Source: Planctomycetota bacterium (GTDB taxonomy: Bacteria > Planctomycetota > Planctomycetia > Pirellulales > Lacipirellulaceae). Taken from it: a stretch of 59,463 nt of DNA. Location of the stretch: NCBI GenBank assembly GCA_013152205.1, contig JAADGV010000024.1, forward strand, positions 1 through 59,463, given 5' to 3'. Shown one piece after another: positions 8,881-18,155 of the stretch. A program made the position numbers and the translations under genes. The notes beneath the pieces are model-generated. The model made no database searches. It was not told where the DNA came from and was given only the letters and a program-made list of their open reading frames with translations. Numbering within the stretch: position 1 is the stretch's first letter; each line of letters starts with the position of its first letter.

Positions 8881-11655
8881 TTGGTCGTCCGCATCTACGC
8901 ATTAGCGAAGGAACTGAAATTAGACAGCAAGGAGCTGGTTGATATCTGCACGAAGGTAGGTATCTCTGGTAAAGGCTCTGCGCTGGCTAGTCTTTCTGAT
9001 GAAGAAGTCGTGAAGCTACGCGACCATTTTTCAAATCCTAGTCCTTCCGCAAAAGCTTCCACAAAATCTAGCCCCGCGATGGCGGCTCCCGAGCGTCCGA
9101 GCGAACCGGCTCGCACCGGCAAAATGCCAGTCATTTCGGCGCCTCGTGCGCAATCTCCGCTCGCAGGAATTCGCAAGAAAGTTGCCGGGCAAGAGCAAGA
9201 GACCGAAGCTACCGAAAAGGCCGCTTCTCCTGCCGAAGAGGGCTCGCAAGAAGCTGTTGCCGAAACCCAAACGGTGGAAACTCCTGAAGTGCCAAAGGCA
9301 GCGAGCGACGGCCCTCGTCAGCCAGGCCCGCTGGCCGGTGTTATGCGACGCGAGGAATACGTCGGCCCAGGCAATACGTCGGGTAAACCACCTTCGATTA
9401 CCCCCTCGCGACCCAACTCTTCTTCGAACCAAGGGTCGAAAGCAGCCAACGGCAACGGGCAACGAGGTCGACCGGCAATCAAACTGGCTCCGATGCCCGA
9501 AGTCGAACAACCTTCGGCCAAGGCTAGTTCGAAGGCGGATGAGCAACCGACTCAAAAACCGGACATGAAGCTTCCCGCCGATGCTTTGCGTGCTGGCAAG
9601 AGCGGTGCCAAGCCTCTCTCGGCGCACCTTCGGCGCCACGAGGAGTCTCTAGAAACGGCCAAAAAAGGCGACGAAAAAAGCCGACCGGCGCGTGGTGTCC
9701 GTGGCGTGGGGCAAGGGAAAAAAGAAGACAAGACGCCCATGTTGGGTGGCCGCGAGCAACGGCAGCTCAGCCGGCAGCGCACCCCCAAACGACGTGGCGG
9801 CGATATGCGGCCTCGCCGATTCCGCCGCTCCAGAAAATCGGGCATCAATACGGCTGCCCCGCGTAAAGACAAAGTCTCGCTACAGTTGCCTTGCACCGTA
9901 CGCGAGTTCTCGGAAGCGGCCGGAGTGCCAGCCAACCAGATCATGCGAATTTTGATGGAAGAAGGCGTCATGCTGACCATCACCGCGTTGATGGACCCTG
10001 ATCTCACCGAACTGGTCGCTGCTGAGTTAGACGTTGATATCGAGCTGAAAGAAGCTGTCAGCTTCGAAGACCAAATGCTCTCCGAGATTCGCGAGCGAGA
10101 GGACAGCGAAGAGTCGCTCGCCCCGCGTCCGCCGATCATTACGTTTCTCGGCCATGTCGACCACGGTAAGACTTCACTGCTTGATCGCATTATCGAAAGA
10201 GACGTAGTCAGTAGCGAAAGTGGTGGCATCACCCAACACATTCGTGCGTACACTATTAACAAAGACGGTCGCCAGATTTCGTTTGTCGACACTCCTGGCC
10301 ACGAAGCGTTCACCGAGATGCGTGCTCGCGGTGCCAATGTCACAGACATCGCGGTGCTGGTCGTAGCTGCCGACGATGGCGTTATGCCTCAGACCGAGGA
10401 AGCCATCAGCCACGCCCGCGCTGCTGAGGTTCCCATTGTCGTTGCCCTTAACAAAGTCGACTTGCCGGGCGTCGATTTGAATCGATCTTTGCAGGGTCTT
10501 TCGGCAAACGATTTGCTTCCGAGCGAATGGGGTGGCGATGTCGAAGTGGTGCAAACTAGCGCCATAAATGGCGACGGCGTCGATGACCTGCTGGAAACTT
10601 TGCTGACGGTTGCCGAGCTTGAAGAATACCAGGCCAACCCAAGCCGAGCTGCCCTTGGCACCTGTTTAGAAGCCCAACAAGAAGCTAGTCGAGGCGTGGT
10701 TGCTAAGCTGATCGTACAAAACGGAACTCTGCGAGTTGGCGACGTGGTGGTCTGCGGCCAATCTTTTGGTCGCGTGAAAGCGATGTACGATACTTTGGAA
10801 CCACGTAAGCGTCTCAAAGAAGCCCCGCCGAGTACGCCGGTGAATGTTACCGGCTTTGACATGGCTCCTGCTGCCGGCGAGCATTTTTATGTTTTAGACG
10901 ATATTGCCGACGCTCGTACAATTGCCGAAACACGCGCCGATCAGGAACGCAACACGACCCTGGGTGTCGGTATCCAACATGTGACTCTAGAAAACCTCTT
11001 CGACCGTCTCGAAAGCACGGGCGATGTCCAAACGCTGAGTCTCATCCTTCGAGCAGACGTTCGTGGATCGATCGAAGCCATTCAAAAAGAACTCGAAAAG
11101 CTCGATCACCCCGAAGTGAAGATCAAACTCTTGCAAACTAGTGTGGGCGGTATCACCGAAGCCGACGTTACCTTAGCCGATGCGTCTGACGCCATCATCT
11201 TGGGCTTCAATGTGGTTGCGGACGAAAAAGCGAGACTCTTGGCCGATGCGCGCGGCGTACAAATCCGCCGCTACGAAGTGATCTATAAAATTACCGAAGA
11301 GCTGAAAGCTGCCTTGGAAGGCATGCTCAAACCCGTAGAGCGAGAACTCGATCTCGGACGCGCTTTGGTACAACAGACGTTCAAAATCAGCCGCGTTGGC
11401 ACCGTTGCCGGTTGCCGAGTGCTGGCGGGTACGGTCGAGCGCAATGCTCGGGTGCGTGTCATCCGCGATAGCACCATTTTGGGCGACTACCCGATCGACA
11501 CCCTACGTCGCGAAAAAGATAGTTCCAAGGAAGTCCGCGAAGGGATGGAATGCGGTATCAAGCTGTCAGGATTCAACGACATCAAGGAAGGCGACCTACT
11601 AGAAATTTATCGAGTCGAAGAGATCGGGCGCAGCTTCGACGAATCGAATGTTTAG
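8881..11655 (+). CDS. infB: translation initiation factor IF-2
   Basis: GTPase that brings initiator tRNA to the 30S subunit. I choose TTG at 8881: the product then begins [19 protein letters not shown], the usual IF2_N start, and GGAGAA at 8868-8873 gives a 7-nt spacing. A TTG at 8848 is the alternative. At 924 residues it has an N-terminal IF2_N domain, a low-complexity basic/Ala/Pro linker of about 250 residues, a second IF2_N-like module ([18 protein letters not shown]), then the G domain with GHVDHGKT (about 424-431), DTPGHEAFT and NKVD, and the beta-barrel and tRNA-binding C-terminal domains. Downstream of nusA, upstream of rbfA. Confidence 0.95.
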   Translation: MVVRIYALAKELKLDSKELVDICTKVGISGKGSALASLSDEEVVKLRDHFSNPSPSAKASTKSSPAMAAPERPSEPARTGKMPVISAPRAQSPLAGIRKKVAGQEQETEATEKAASPAEEGSQEAVAETQTVETPEVPKAASDGPRQPGPLAGVMRREEYVGPGNTSGKPPSITPSRPNSSSNQGSKAANGNGQRGRPAIKLAPMPEVEQPSAKASSKADEQPTQKPDMKLPADALRAGKSGAKPLSAHLRRHEESLETAKKGDEKSRPARGVRGVGQGKKEDKTPMLGGREQRQLSRQRTPKRRGGDMRPRRFRRSRKSGINTAAPRKDKVSLQLPCTVREFSEAAGVPANQIMRILMEEGVMLTITALMDPDLTELVAAELDVDIELKEAVSFEDQMLSEIREREDSEESLAPRPPIITFLGHVDHGKTSLLDRIIERDVVSSESGGITQHIRAYTINKDGRQISFVDTPGHEAFTEMRARGANVTDIAVLVVAADDGVMPQTEEAISHARAAEVPIVVALNKVDLPGVDLNRSLQGLSANDLLPSEWGGDVEVVQTSAINGDGVDDLLETLLTVAELEEYQANPSRAALGTCLEAQQEASRGVVAKLIVQNGTLRVGDVVVCGQSFGRVKAMYDTLEPRKRLKEAPPSTPVNVTGFDMAPAAGEHFYVLDDIADARTIAETRADQERNTTLGVGIQHVTLENLFDRLESTGDVQTLSLILRADVRGSIEAIQKELEKLDHPEVKIKLLQTSVGGITEADVTLADASDAIILGFNVVADEKARLLADARGVQIRRYEVIYKITEELKAALEGMLKPVERELDLGRALVQQTFKISRVGTVAGCRVLAGTVERNARVRVIRDSTILGDYPIDTLRREKDSSKEVREGMECGIKLSGFNDIKEGDLLEIYRVEEIGRSFDESNV

Positions 11656-11734
11656 TGGCCACTCTCTCAACTTAGGTGCCACCAGCATCTAACCTCGACG
11701 TACCTTCCTGCGACCGAATCCTCAAGCAAATACC

Positions 11735-12145
11735 ATGATCTCACGACGTGTTCAAAAAGCGGCCGAGGCAGTCCGCGAAGTGGTCAGCATGGCCATTCTC
11801 GCCGATCTCAAAGACCCACGCGTCGAAGGCGTCACGGTTACGCGTGTCGAGGTCTCTGCTGACATGCGTGTGGCTAAAGTGCATGTTTCGATCATGGGCG
11901 ATGATACGGCCCAACGGCTCTGTTTGCAGGGTCTGCAAAGTTCGGCAGGCTTCTTGCAGAAGAAAATTTCTCGTCGTATCGATACACGCTATACGCCCCG
12001 CATTCGATTCGAGATCGACATGGGCGTAAAAAGGTCGATCGCTATGGCCAAAATGTTGGGCGAAATCCTCCCCGAGGATTCCCCGCCGCCAGACGCCCCG
12101 CCGTCCGCTCCTACGGATTCAGATCGTCCGGAACTTGATTCCTAG
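11735..12145 (+). CDS. rbfA: ribosome-binding factor A
   Basis: A 136-residue KH-fold factor for late 30S maturation and cold adaptation. The start SRRVQKAAEAVREVVSMAIL and the central VTRVEVSADMRVAKVHVSI are typical of RbfA. The last 20 or so residues are Pro/Asp/Ser rich (DSPPPDAPPSAPTDSDRPE) and probably disordered. It lies 79 nt after infB in the standard nusA-infB-rbfA order. Confidence 0.93.
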   Translation: MISRRVQKAAEAVREVVSMAILADLKDPRVEGVTVTRVEVSADMRVAKVHVSIMGDDTAQRLCLQGLQSSAGFLQKKISRRIDTRYTPRIRFEIDMGVKRSIAMAKMLGEILPEDSPPPDAPPSAPTDSDRPELDS

Positions 12146-12192
12146 TTTTTTAGAACACCTTCCCGCTGATTTTCTAGATAGAGACCCCACCG

Positions 12193-13164
12193 ATGGCAAG
12201 TAATAACCGCGCCGCAGTTATCAACAAAGTTCTGAAAGTTGTTAAGCGACATTTCAAACCTGTCGAGCCTCTTCAAGACCGCTCGCTGCTCGAACACCTT
12301 TTGTATGCTTGTTGTTTAGAGAACTCGCTACCGGAAGATGCTGACAAGGTGTTTGCTACGCTTTCGCAAGACTTTTTCGACTGGAATGAAGTTCGAGTGA
12401 CCTCGATCCGCGAACTGGCCGTTATCATGAAGCCGCTTAACGACCCGGCAGAATCAGCCAAGCGGCTCAAACGGATTTTGCACAGTGTGTTCGAAACTCA
12501 TTACTCGTTTGACCTCGAGCAGATGAAAAAGCAGAACATCGGCCTCACGGTCAAACAGATAGAAAAATACAAAGGCTCTACCGGCTTTATCGTTTCGTAT
12601 GTCACTCAAAATGCTCTTGGCGGTCACTCGATTCCCATCAACCGGGGCCTGCTCGAATCGATGCGGGTCGTCAGTGTTATCTCTGACGCCGAGGCAGCCA
12701 AGGGGCGTGTCCCTGGTCTGGAACGCATTGTCCCCAAAACCAAAGGCATCGAGGTTGGTTCGCTCTTGCACCAGTTGGGAGTCGAGCTGCACCGAAGCCC
12801 TTTTGGCCAAACGGCTCGCAAGCTGTTACTAGAGATTGCTCCCGACTGCAAAGAACGCCTACCGAAGCGTCCAAGCAAAAAGGTCGAGCCGCCTAAAAAG
12901 ACCGTAGCCAAGGATAAGGTAAAAGCAGAGGCCCCGCCGAAAAAGGAAGTCGCCAAGAAAAAAGCGGTGGCTACCAAGAAGAAAGAAACCTCTGCGGCAC
13001 CCAAGAAAAAGGTCGTTGAAAAGAAAACCGTCGCGAAGAAGAAAGTGGTAAAGAAAAAAGTAGCGAAGAAGGCCCCTGCTAAAAAGAAAGTTGCGACCAA
13101 GAAAGTCAAAAAAAAGGTGGCTAAAAAGAAAGTCAAAAAAACCACCAAGCGTAAGCCACGTTAA
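12193..13164 (+). CDS. endonuclease III-like HhH protein with histone H1-like lysine tail
   Basis: A 323-residue two-part protein. Residues 1-220 resemble the helix-hairpin-helix DNA glycosylase fold of Nth. In the equivalent of the Nth stretch LPGVGRKTA...IAVDTH the sequence reads YKGSTGFIV...IPINRG, so the catalytic Lys aligns with Phe132 and the catalytic Asp with Asn150 by my hand alignment. The four-cysteine iron-sulfur loop of Nth is missing. Residues 225-323 are almost entirely Lys, Ala, Val, Thr and Pro in AKKK/VAKKK-type repeats, like bacterial H1-like proteins. Inference: a DNA-binding or nucleoid protein derived from a glycosylase. It starts 47 nt after rbfA. Confidence 0.8.
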   Translation: MASNNRAAVINKVLKVVKRHFKPVEPLQDRSLLEHLLYACCLENSLPEDADKVFATLSQDFFDWNEVRVTSIRELAVIMKPLNDPAESAKRLKRILHSVFETHYSFDLEQMKKQNIGLTVKQIEKYKGSTGFIVSYVTQNALGGHSIPINRGLLESMRVVSVISDAEAAKGRVPGLERIVPKTKGIEVGSLLHQLGVELHRSPFGQTARKLLLEIAPDCKERLPKRPSKKVEPPKKTVAKDKVKAEAPPKKEVAKKKAVATKKKETSAAPKKKVVEKKTVAKKKVVKKKVAKKAPAKKKVATKKVKKKVAKKKVKKTTKRKPR

Positions 13165-13218
13165 TCCCCCGACGATAAGACGTATTTCCATTCGAACATT
13201 TCTCACTTGAGTGTTCTG

Positions 13219-13294
13219 TTCCACCGAGACGGTGGGACTATATAGCCCGACCCTCTGGGTCGGAATGTCGGAACACACAACCGTGATACGCTCT
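13219..13294. repeat. double-hairpin interspersed repeat, copy A
   Basis: Contains CCACCGagaCGGTGG, CTATATAG and CCGACCCtctGGGTCGG in a row. Nearly the same about 74 nt recur in the same orientation at 53188-53261. It fills the gap before the YebC gene. Confidence 0.85.
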
Positions 13295-13329
13295 AAACCC
13301 TATCCTACAAACCTTTCGTACCGATACCG

Positions 13330-14085
13330 ATGGCTGGACATTCACACTGGGCTGGAATCAAGCACAAGAAGGCCTTGATCGACAACAAACGTGGCAAAGT
13401 TTGGAGCAAGCTTTCTCGCGCTATTATCGTGGCTGCCAAAGCAGGCGGGGGCGATCCGGATACGAATCTACGTTTGCGGTATGCCATCAACGACGCCAAA
13501 GCCGTCAGTATGCCCAAAGACAACATCGAACGGGCAATCAAAAAGGGCACGGGTGAACTCGAAGGGGGGAGTTTCGACGAAGTTCTCTACGAGGGCTACG
13601 GTCCTGGTGGGGTCGCGATTCTTTGCGAAATCCTTACTGACAATCGCAACCGAACGGCTCCCGAGGTTCGTAAGATATTCGAGATCGCTGGCGGCAACCT
13701 TGGCGCCACAGGCTGCGTCGCCTGGATGTTTGAGCGCAAAGGGGTCGTCGTTATCGATGGCGGCCAGACCGACGAAGAAAAGCTGCTAGAGCTGGCCATG
13801 GAAGCTGGTGCCGAAGATGTGCGGTCTCTTGATGGGAAGTTCGAGGTTATCAGCGACCCCAACGATTTTGGCAACGTGCAGGAGGCGCTTCAACAAGCGG
13901 GCATCGAAACCGAGATGTGCGAACTCAATCGCATCCCAAACGACACGATTGATCTCGACGTCGAAACGGCCAGGAAGGTTCTCAAGATGGTAGAAAAGCT
14001 TGACGACCACGACGACGTTCAGAAAGTAGCGTCAAACTTCAATCTGCCGGAAGAGGTAATGAAAGAGTTGGAGATGGATGTTTGA
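13330..14085 (+). CDS. YebC/PmpR (TACO1) family protein
   Basis: A 251-residue cytoplasmic protein beginning MAGHSHWAGIKHKKALIDNKRGK, the unmistakable YebC start, with the acidic central and C-terminal regions of the family. Members have been described as DNA-binding regulators and, in the YebC2/TACO1 branch, as factors helping ribosomes translate proline stretches. Location next to rbfA and infB suits a translation role, but the sequence alone does not decide. It converges with the cytochrome gene, whose stop is 23 nt away on the other strand. Confidence 0.93.
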   Translation: MAGHSHWAGIKHKKALIDNKRGKVWSKLSRAIIVAAKAGGGDPDTNLRLRYAINDAKAVSMPKDNIERAIKKGTGELEGGSFDEVLYEGYGPGGVAILCEILTDNRNRTAPEVRKIFEIAGGNLGATGCVAWMFERKGVVVIDGGQTDEEKLLELAMEAGAEDVRSLDGKFEVISDPNDFGNVQEALQQAGIETEMCELNRIPNDTIDLDVETARKVLKMVEKLDDHDDVQKVASNFNLPEEVMKELEMDV

Positions 14086-14107
14086 TCTTCAATCAAATAT
14101 CTCACGT

Positions 14108-15688
14108 TCAATCTTTCCCGTGGTGCTCGACTTCGAGCCAATACTCTTGGAAGTCGAAGTCGGGGCTGTTGTCGAGGTCGTGGCATTTTAGGCAGTTTTT
14201 TACGACATCGCCTAGCGCCTGGCCATCTTTGTTGCCTTCGTTTTCGACCAGCTTTACTCGCATTGCCGAGCGGCGAAGTTCTAGCTCCGCATCACTAACC
14301 GATTCATCGCCCTGCTCTGCTGCTACATGCCCTGCCCCTGGCCCGTGGCAATTCTCGCAGCCGTTGTCCGTCAAGTGCGGCGTTTTCTCTAGGCCCATGT
14401 AACCCGAGGCATAGGGGAAATACTCCTGCGGGTTCCAGCCTGTCACATGGCAACTAAGGCATTCCGGATCGAAGTGCCGCGGGGGCTCTAATTCGACCAA
14501 TGTTTTCGTTGCGTGGGCGTGCGGGGTGTTCTCAAACACCTCAGCCGCCTCGGAATGACACTCCACACAGGTTTCGGTACCAACAAAACTGTCGACCGGG
14601 TGCTTCATCTCGGTGATGCCGAGACCATCTAGCCCCATATCTTTGAGCTCGTCTTGATAGGCGATCATCAGCGATTGCATCTCGTCTGAATCTTCAAATC
14701 GATGATCCAGCGGCACTTTCTGATAACGGAACGGTTGCTGGGGATCGTCATAGATACCCAAGACCACCACATACATTCCTTTGTGGCCAACTTCGAGTAA
14801 TTGAGTACGCAGCCCGTCGATATTGTCGGCATGTTTCGGCGGTTCTTCGGCGCCGCCGGTGGTCGCTACGATTTGAAAATCGGGAAACTGCTTGGCCAGC
14901 GCTGTTGCTTCTTCCGGGTCGGCATGTACCAACAGCACCAGTAGATCGCACTTCTCGCTTTTTAGCTTCGGCAACACCTCTGCTAAGGCGGTAGCCGGAT
15001 CGGTCCAATGGATATCGGTGGCGTTCTGCAACTGTGCTTCGTGCTTCTTGCCTAACACCGAGGTCACCCCGATCTTCTTGCCACCCGCCTCCACGATGCG
15101 ATATCGGCTAGTCAACCCAATGCTAAAATCGATCACGCTCACGTTCGCCGAGGTCACGGGGTTGATTTCCGGATCAAAATTCGACAACACATAAGTCAGA
15201 TAGTTTGCATCAAGCTGCAACTCGCGCGTCCCCAGTCCAATGGCCGAATAACTCAGCTTGATTAACCCCTGAAGGGCATAGCGATATTTGATCTCGGCCT
15301 GCGGGCCAAGCCGACGGATCAGACCGCCCATGTCAAACGATACCACGGGCCAACCATCCGCTTCGAGTTGTTGGAGGAAAGTTTGCCGCCGTTTCAGACC
15401 CCCTTTTTGGTTTTCAAGGCCCGCACAACCACAAGGTTCGAGATAGCCGTCCAACTCGCCTGAGATTACGATCGCCACTTCCGGCTTGGGCCAATCGAGA
15501 AAGATCGGGCCGTTGCGCTGCACGGCATCCTCGGCCGACTTGCTATGGGAAATACGACCAGCCGTTTTGTTGGCTACCGTCAGAGAAGAAGGTTCTGAGC
15601 GCAGATAATCGACTGCTGAGATCGACAACAAAACGACCACGCAAAAAGTGATCCGTCGCCGCCGAGAAAACAAGGTGGGAAATCGCAT
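14108..15688 (-). CDS. multihaem c-type cytochrome with metallophosphatase-like N-terminal domain
   Basis: A 526-residue protein with an N-terminal membrane anchor or uncleaved signal (about residues 13-29). Residues 65-345 resemble the calcineurin-like/5'-nucleotidase (UshA, SoxB) fold with an unusual EPCGCAG motif followed by GGLKRR. The C-terminal part has four CXXCH haem sites at 374-378, 410-414, 444-448 and 499-503, in a cytochrome c554-like arrangement. It should face the periplasm (or the planctomycete equivalent) and handle electrons; the substrate of the N-terminal domain is unknown. Transcribed just downstream of the DUF1573 gene, 121 nt apart. Confidence 0.85.
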   Translation of the reverse strand: MRFPTLFSRRRRITFCVVVLLSISAVDYLRSEPSSLTVANKTAGRISHSKSAEDAVQRNGPIFLDWPKPEVAIVISGELDGYLEPCGCAGLENQKGGLKRRQTFLQQLEADGWPVVSFDMGGLIRRLGPQAEIKYRYALQGLIKLSYSAIGLGTRELQLDANYLTYVLSNFDPEINPVTSANVSVIDFSIGLTSRYRIVEAGGKKIGVTSVLGKKHEAQLQNATDIHWTDPATALAEVLPKLKSEKCDLLVLLVHADPEEATALAKQFPDFQIVATTGGAEEPPKHADNIDGLRTQLLEVGHKGMYVVVLGIYDDPQQPFRYQKVPLDHRFEDSDEMQSLMIAYQDELKDMGLDGLGITEMKHPVDSFVGTETCVECHSEAAEVFENTPHAHATKTLVELEPPRHFDPECLSCHVTGWNPQEYFPYASGYMGLEKTPHLTDNGCENCHGPGAGHVAAEQGDESVSDAELELRRSAMRVKLVENEGNKDGQALGDVVKNCLKCHDLDNSPDFDFQEYWLEVEHHGKD

Positions 15689-15809
15689 AGTGGGTCGCTA
15701 CGGTGTGCTATCCGGTCAACTTGGTATTTCAGGCCGCAATGGTAGCGGCTTCTACTGGCAACGACCAGCACACTTCTCTGTTACCTGCCATGCAAGCACT
15801 GTCTCTGAT

Positions 15810-16997
15810 TCACTGCCCGACGGCAAAATGTACCCGTAGCCGCACTTCCGAAGAGTCTGGGTGGGTTGAACGTAGGACAATCTCGGCATCGGTGCTGGCA
15901 GGTTCGCCAAGCCGAACTATCGACCGGGTTCCCGCAGGAACCTCGACAAATAGGGGCACATGGAGCAGTTGTTCATTCATCTCTCGCGGCTCGCCGAGTG
16001 TGACTTTCAGTTCAGGCGGATCAACGCGGTCGACCTCGAAGCGGGTCGTCTGTGCGTGTTCCCCACGCACAGCCACGTTTAGCCGAACTTTCTTGCCTAG
16101 CTTGCTTTTGATGGTCCCCATCCGCAGCAAACCTTTTTGGGCCAGCCACCCCGGTCCATAGATCGAGATGTCGCCCATCACCTGCCCCACGATTGGCACG
16201 GTTAGCCTCTTCGCATTCTCGAGGGAGGTCTCTAGTTTCAGCACACCACCAAACGGGCCAAGCGACTTGCCAGCACGAAAAGTGGCCATCACTTTGACCC
16301 CACCGCTAGCATCTGGATCGGGTAGCTGATCGGGCGCAAGGGTCTTGATCTGCACGTCTATCTGTTTGGCCATTTGCTCGTCAGCCACCTCGTACTTGAG
16401 CACCTCGACCGGCTGATCGAGGTACGCCAGCAGGTATAGGTGGGCCTCTTTCGTCTCGCCTGTCTGCACCGTTCCGAAGAGCAACTCCGATGGTCGGATG
16501 GCCGTCGATTCGACCACCTGTCCTTCGATATTCAACTCGATTCGAGGCATCTCTGGATCGTTGGTCACAAAAGTGGCACCATGACGATACGGCCCTGCGG
16601 AAGATTTTGCTGTCCACTCCAACATCACCGTTGCTTCCTCGCCCGGCTCAATCGTAATGCTGGTTCCTTGTTCGGCAACCTTGCCACCCAACTCTACTGC
16701 CGTGCAGTTGCAGGTACTCGAACCAAACGTAACAACTAAATCGTTTTCACCTTCGTTCTGAATCGAAAAATCGTGCTGCATGGTCGCCCGATGTTCAATA
16801 TTGCCGAACCGAAATATTTCCTCAGGCACCACGGCCTTGGGTTGCGGCGTATCGGCACTTGGCTCGATCACTGGCGCCTCGGATGGTATTTCCATCGAAT
16901 TCTTCTTCAGCGGTTGAAATTCGTAATAGGCAATCGCCGTTCCTAAGAGCAGCCCTACCAGTGTCGAACAAACCGCGATGATCAAAATCGATTTCAT
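15810..16997 (-). CDS. membrane-anchored DUF1573-family protein
   Basis: A 395-residue protein. The ATG at 16997 (AGGGTAGAG just upstream) gives MKSILIIAVCSTLVGLLLG, an N-terminal signal anchor. The remainder contains Ig-like beta domains: residues about 60-165 match the DUF1573 pattern (FRFGNIEHRATMQHDFSIQN, TCNCTAVE, LEWTAKSSAG, VTNDPEMPRIEL). Such proteins are usually extracytoplasmic and very common in planctomycetes; their biochemical role is unknown. It lies upstream of the multihaem cytochrome and probably shares an operon with it. Confidence 0.8.
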   Translation of the reverse strand: MKSILIIAVCSTLVGLLLGTAIAYYEFQPLKKNSMEIPSEAPVIEPSADTPQPKAVVPEEIFRFGNIEHRATMQHDFSIQNEGENDLVVTFGSSTCNCTAVELGGKVAEQGTSITIEPGEEATVMLEWTAKSSAGPYRHGATFVTNDPEMPRIELNIEGQVVESTAIRPSELLFGTVQTGETKEAHLYLLAYLDQPVEVLKYEVADEQMAKQIDVQIKTLAPDQLPDPDASGGVKVMATFRAGKSLGPFGGVLKLETSLENAKRLTVPIVGQVMGDISIYGPGWLAQKGLLRMGTIKSKLGKKVRLNVAVRGEHAQTTRFEVDRVDPPELKVTLGEPREMNEQLLHVPLFVEVPAGTRSIVRLGEPASTDAEIVLRSTHPDSSEVRLRVHFAVGQ

Positions 16998-17095
16998 CTC
17001 TACCCTGTTTGTAAACCACGAGAAAACGAAAAAATAACCCACTCACATTTTAGCGCGAGCATGAAGCCTCGGCAACATGCCTCATTCTACCCACA

Positions 17096-17203
17096 GGACG
17101 ATTGCAAAGTCATGCTAGCCGCGAGCGAAAGCCGCAGTCGAATCTGAAAAAACCGCGGCTTCCGCCCGCGGCTACTACAGAATCAGTGACTTTGCAATCG
17201 TCC
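17096..17203. mobile_element. MITE-like palindromic element, copy 1
   Basis: A 108-nt element with perfect 17-bp terminal inverted repeats GGACGATTGCAAAGTCA (17096-17112) and its complement (17187-17203), and further inner pairing including GCGGCTTCCGCCCGCGGCT. It is flanked by 11-bp direct repeats ATTCTACCCAC (17084-17094 and 17206-17216), which look like a target-site duplication. Related copies in opposite orientation are at 42786-42883 and 59241-59325. Confidence 0.75.
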
Positions 17204-17208
17204 CGATT

Positions 17209-17733
17209 CTACCCACGCATCGCTTGGCGGCACTGGGTAAAAAAAGCCTGGAAATCTTCTCTCCGGTAGTCGGGATACGTCCAGGAGCTAGCCTGCCAGG
17301 CGCGCGAGCGGTAATTCAAGGTCGTCTCGGCATAGATCCCCTGCCCGAGATAAATCCGATGGGCATGGTCTTTGGTCGACGCCAAAACCAGCTTAGCCAG
17401 GGTGAGGTAGCCGGGGTCCAAGTTCAACGGGCGGGGCTCGTCGCACTCGAATTGTTCAGCAAACTCCTGTTCCCAGTCGTTGGTAGCAATTTTGATTTCT
17501 GGCAAACGCCCGGGATCGATCAGCGGCTGAAACGTGAGAAACTGCTTCTTCAGCCCCTCGCCCATGGTTGCTTGGTAGTAGTCGGTTTCGGTAAACGCAA
17601 AGGCTTCGCTCTTGAGAAGTACCAGCCCGAACTCGCGAGTTGCCCGCTGCTCGGCCCACGCAAGCGCCTCGTCGTAGCGACTGCTGACGGCAATTAGTAA
17701 CAGTACCGGGGTTGGTTGGGAGATATTGCCCAT
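17209..17733 (-). CDS. DUF4416 family protein
   Basis: A 174-residue protein. The ATG at 17733 (GAGGA about 10 nt upstream) gives MGNISQPTPVLLLIAVSSRYDEA, matching how this family starts; the longest ORF adds a leader with no similarity. Features of the family are SSRYDEALAWAE, TDYYQATMGEGLKKQFLTF, PGYLTLAKLVLASTKDHAHRIYL and WTYPDYR. Function is unknown. Its stop codon lies inside one of the 11-bp direct repeats that flank the adjacent MITE-like element, so that element appears to have inserted exactly at the end of this gene. Confidence 0.82.
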   Translation of the reverse strand: MGNISQPTPVLLLIAVSSRYDEALAWAEQRATREFGLVLLKSEAFAFTETDYYQATMGEGLKKQFLTFQPLIDPGRLPEIKIATNDWEQEFAEQFECDEPRPLNLDPGYLTLAKLVLASTKDHAHRIYLGQGIYAETTLNYRSRAWQASSWTYPDYRREDFQAFFTQCRQAMRG

Positions 17734-18155
17734 GATCAAGAAATCCTCGTCTATTGTGTCGATCTGCCTTGGCCTAGCAAACCTTGTCTCGTTCCTGCAA
17801 GCAGCAAGATCGACCAAAAAACCGCTAAATAGTAGCACATTTCGTATCATCCTTCGTCCAGCAGGCACAAATTGCTAAAAACGGGGCCCTTCTCTGGACA
17901 TGACGGGAATACTTAGTGATACTGGGGGTGACTGCTGGTGCAAGATGCACACCCACGAGGTCACGATTTGCCACATTCTCAGCAGTCCCTGGGAAATCAT
18001 GGTCACGCATTTTGGGAAAGTTGCTCTAAGCACGAAAAGGGCTTGTTCTTGCCAACGAGTATTGGTCTCCCATTTGTTGTCCGTGGCGCTGTTTTAGTTT
18101 CATCCAAGTATTTTAGTCTAAGTTACTCACCTGCAGACAGAGGAAGTGCGAGCTA

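Noticed and set aside
9552..10349. 265-codon minus-strand ORF inside infB
   Set aside because: Ser/Arg-rich shadow of the conserved IF-2 coding strand.
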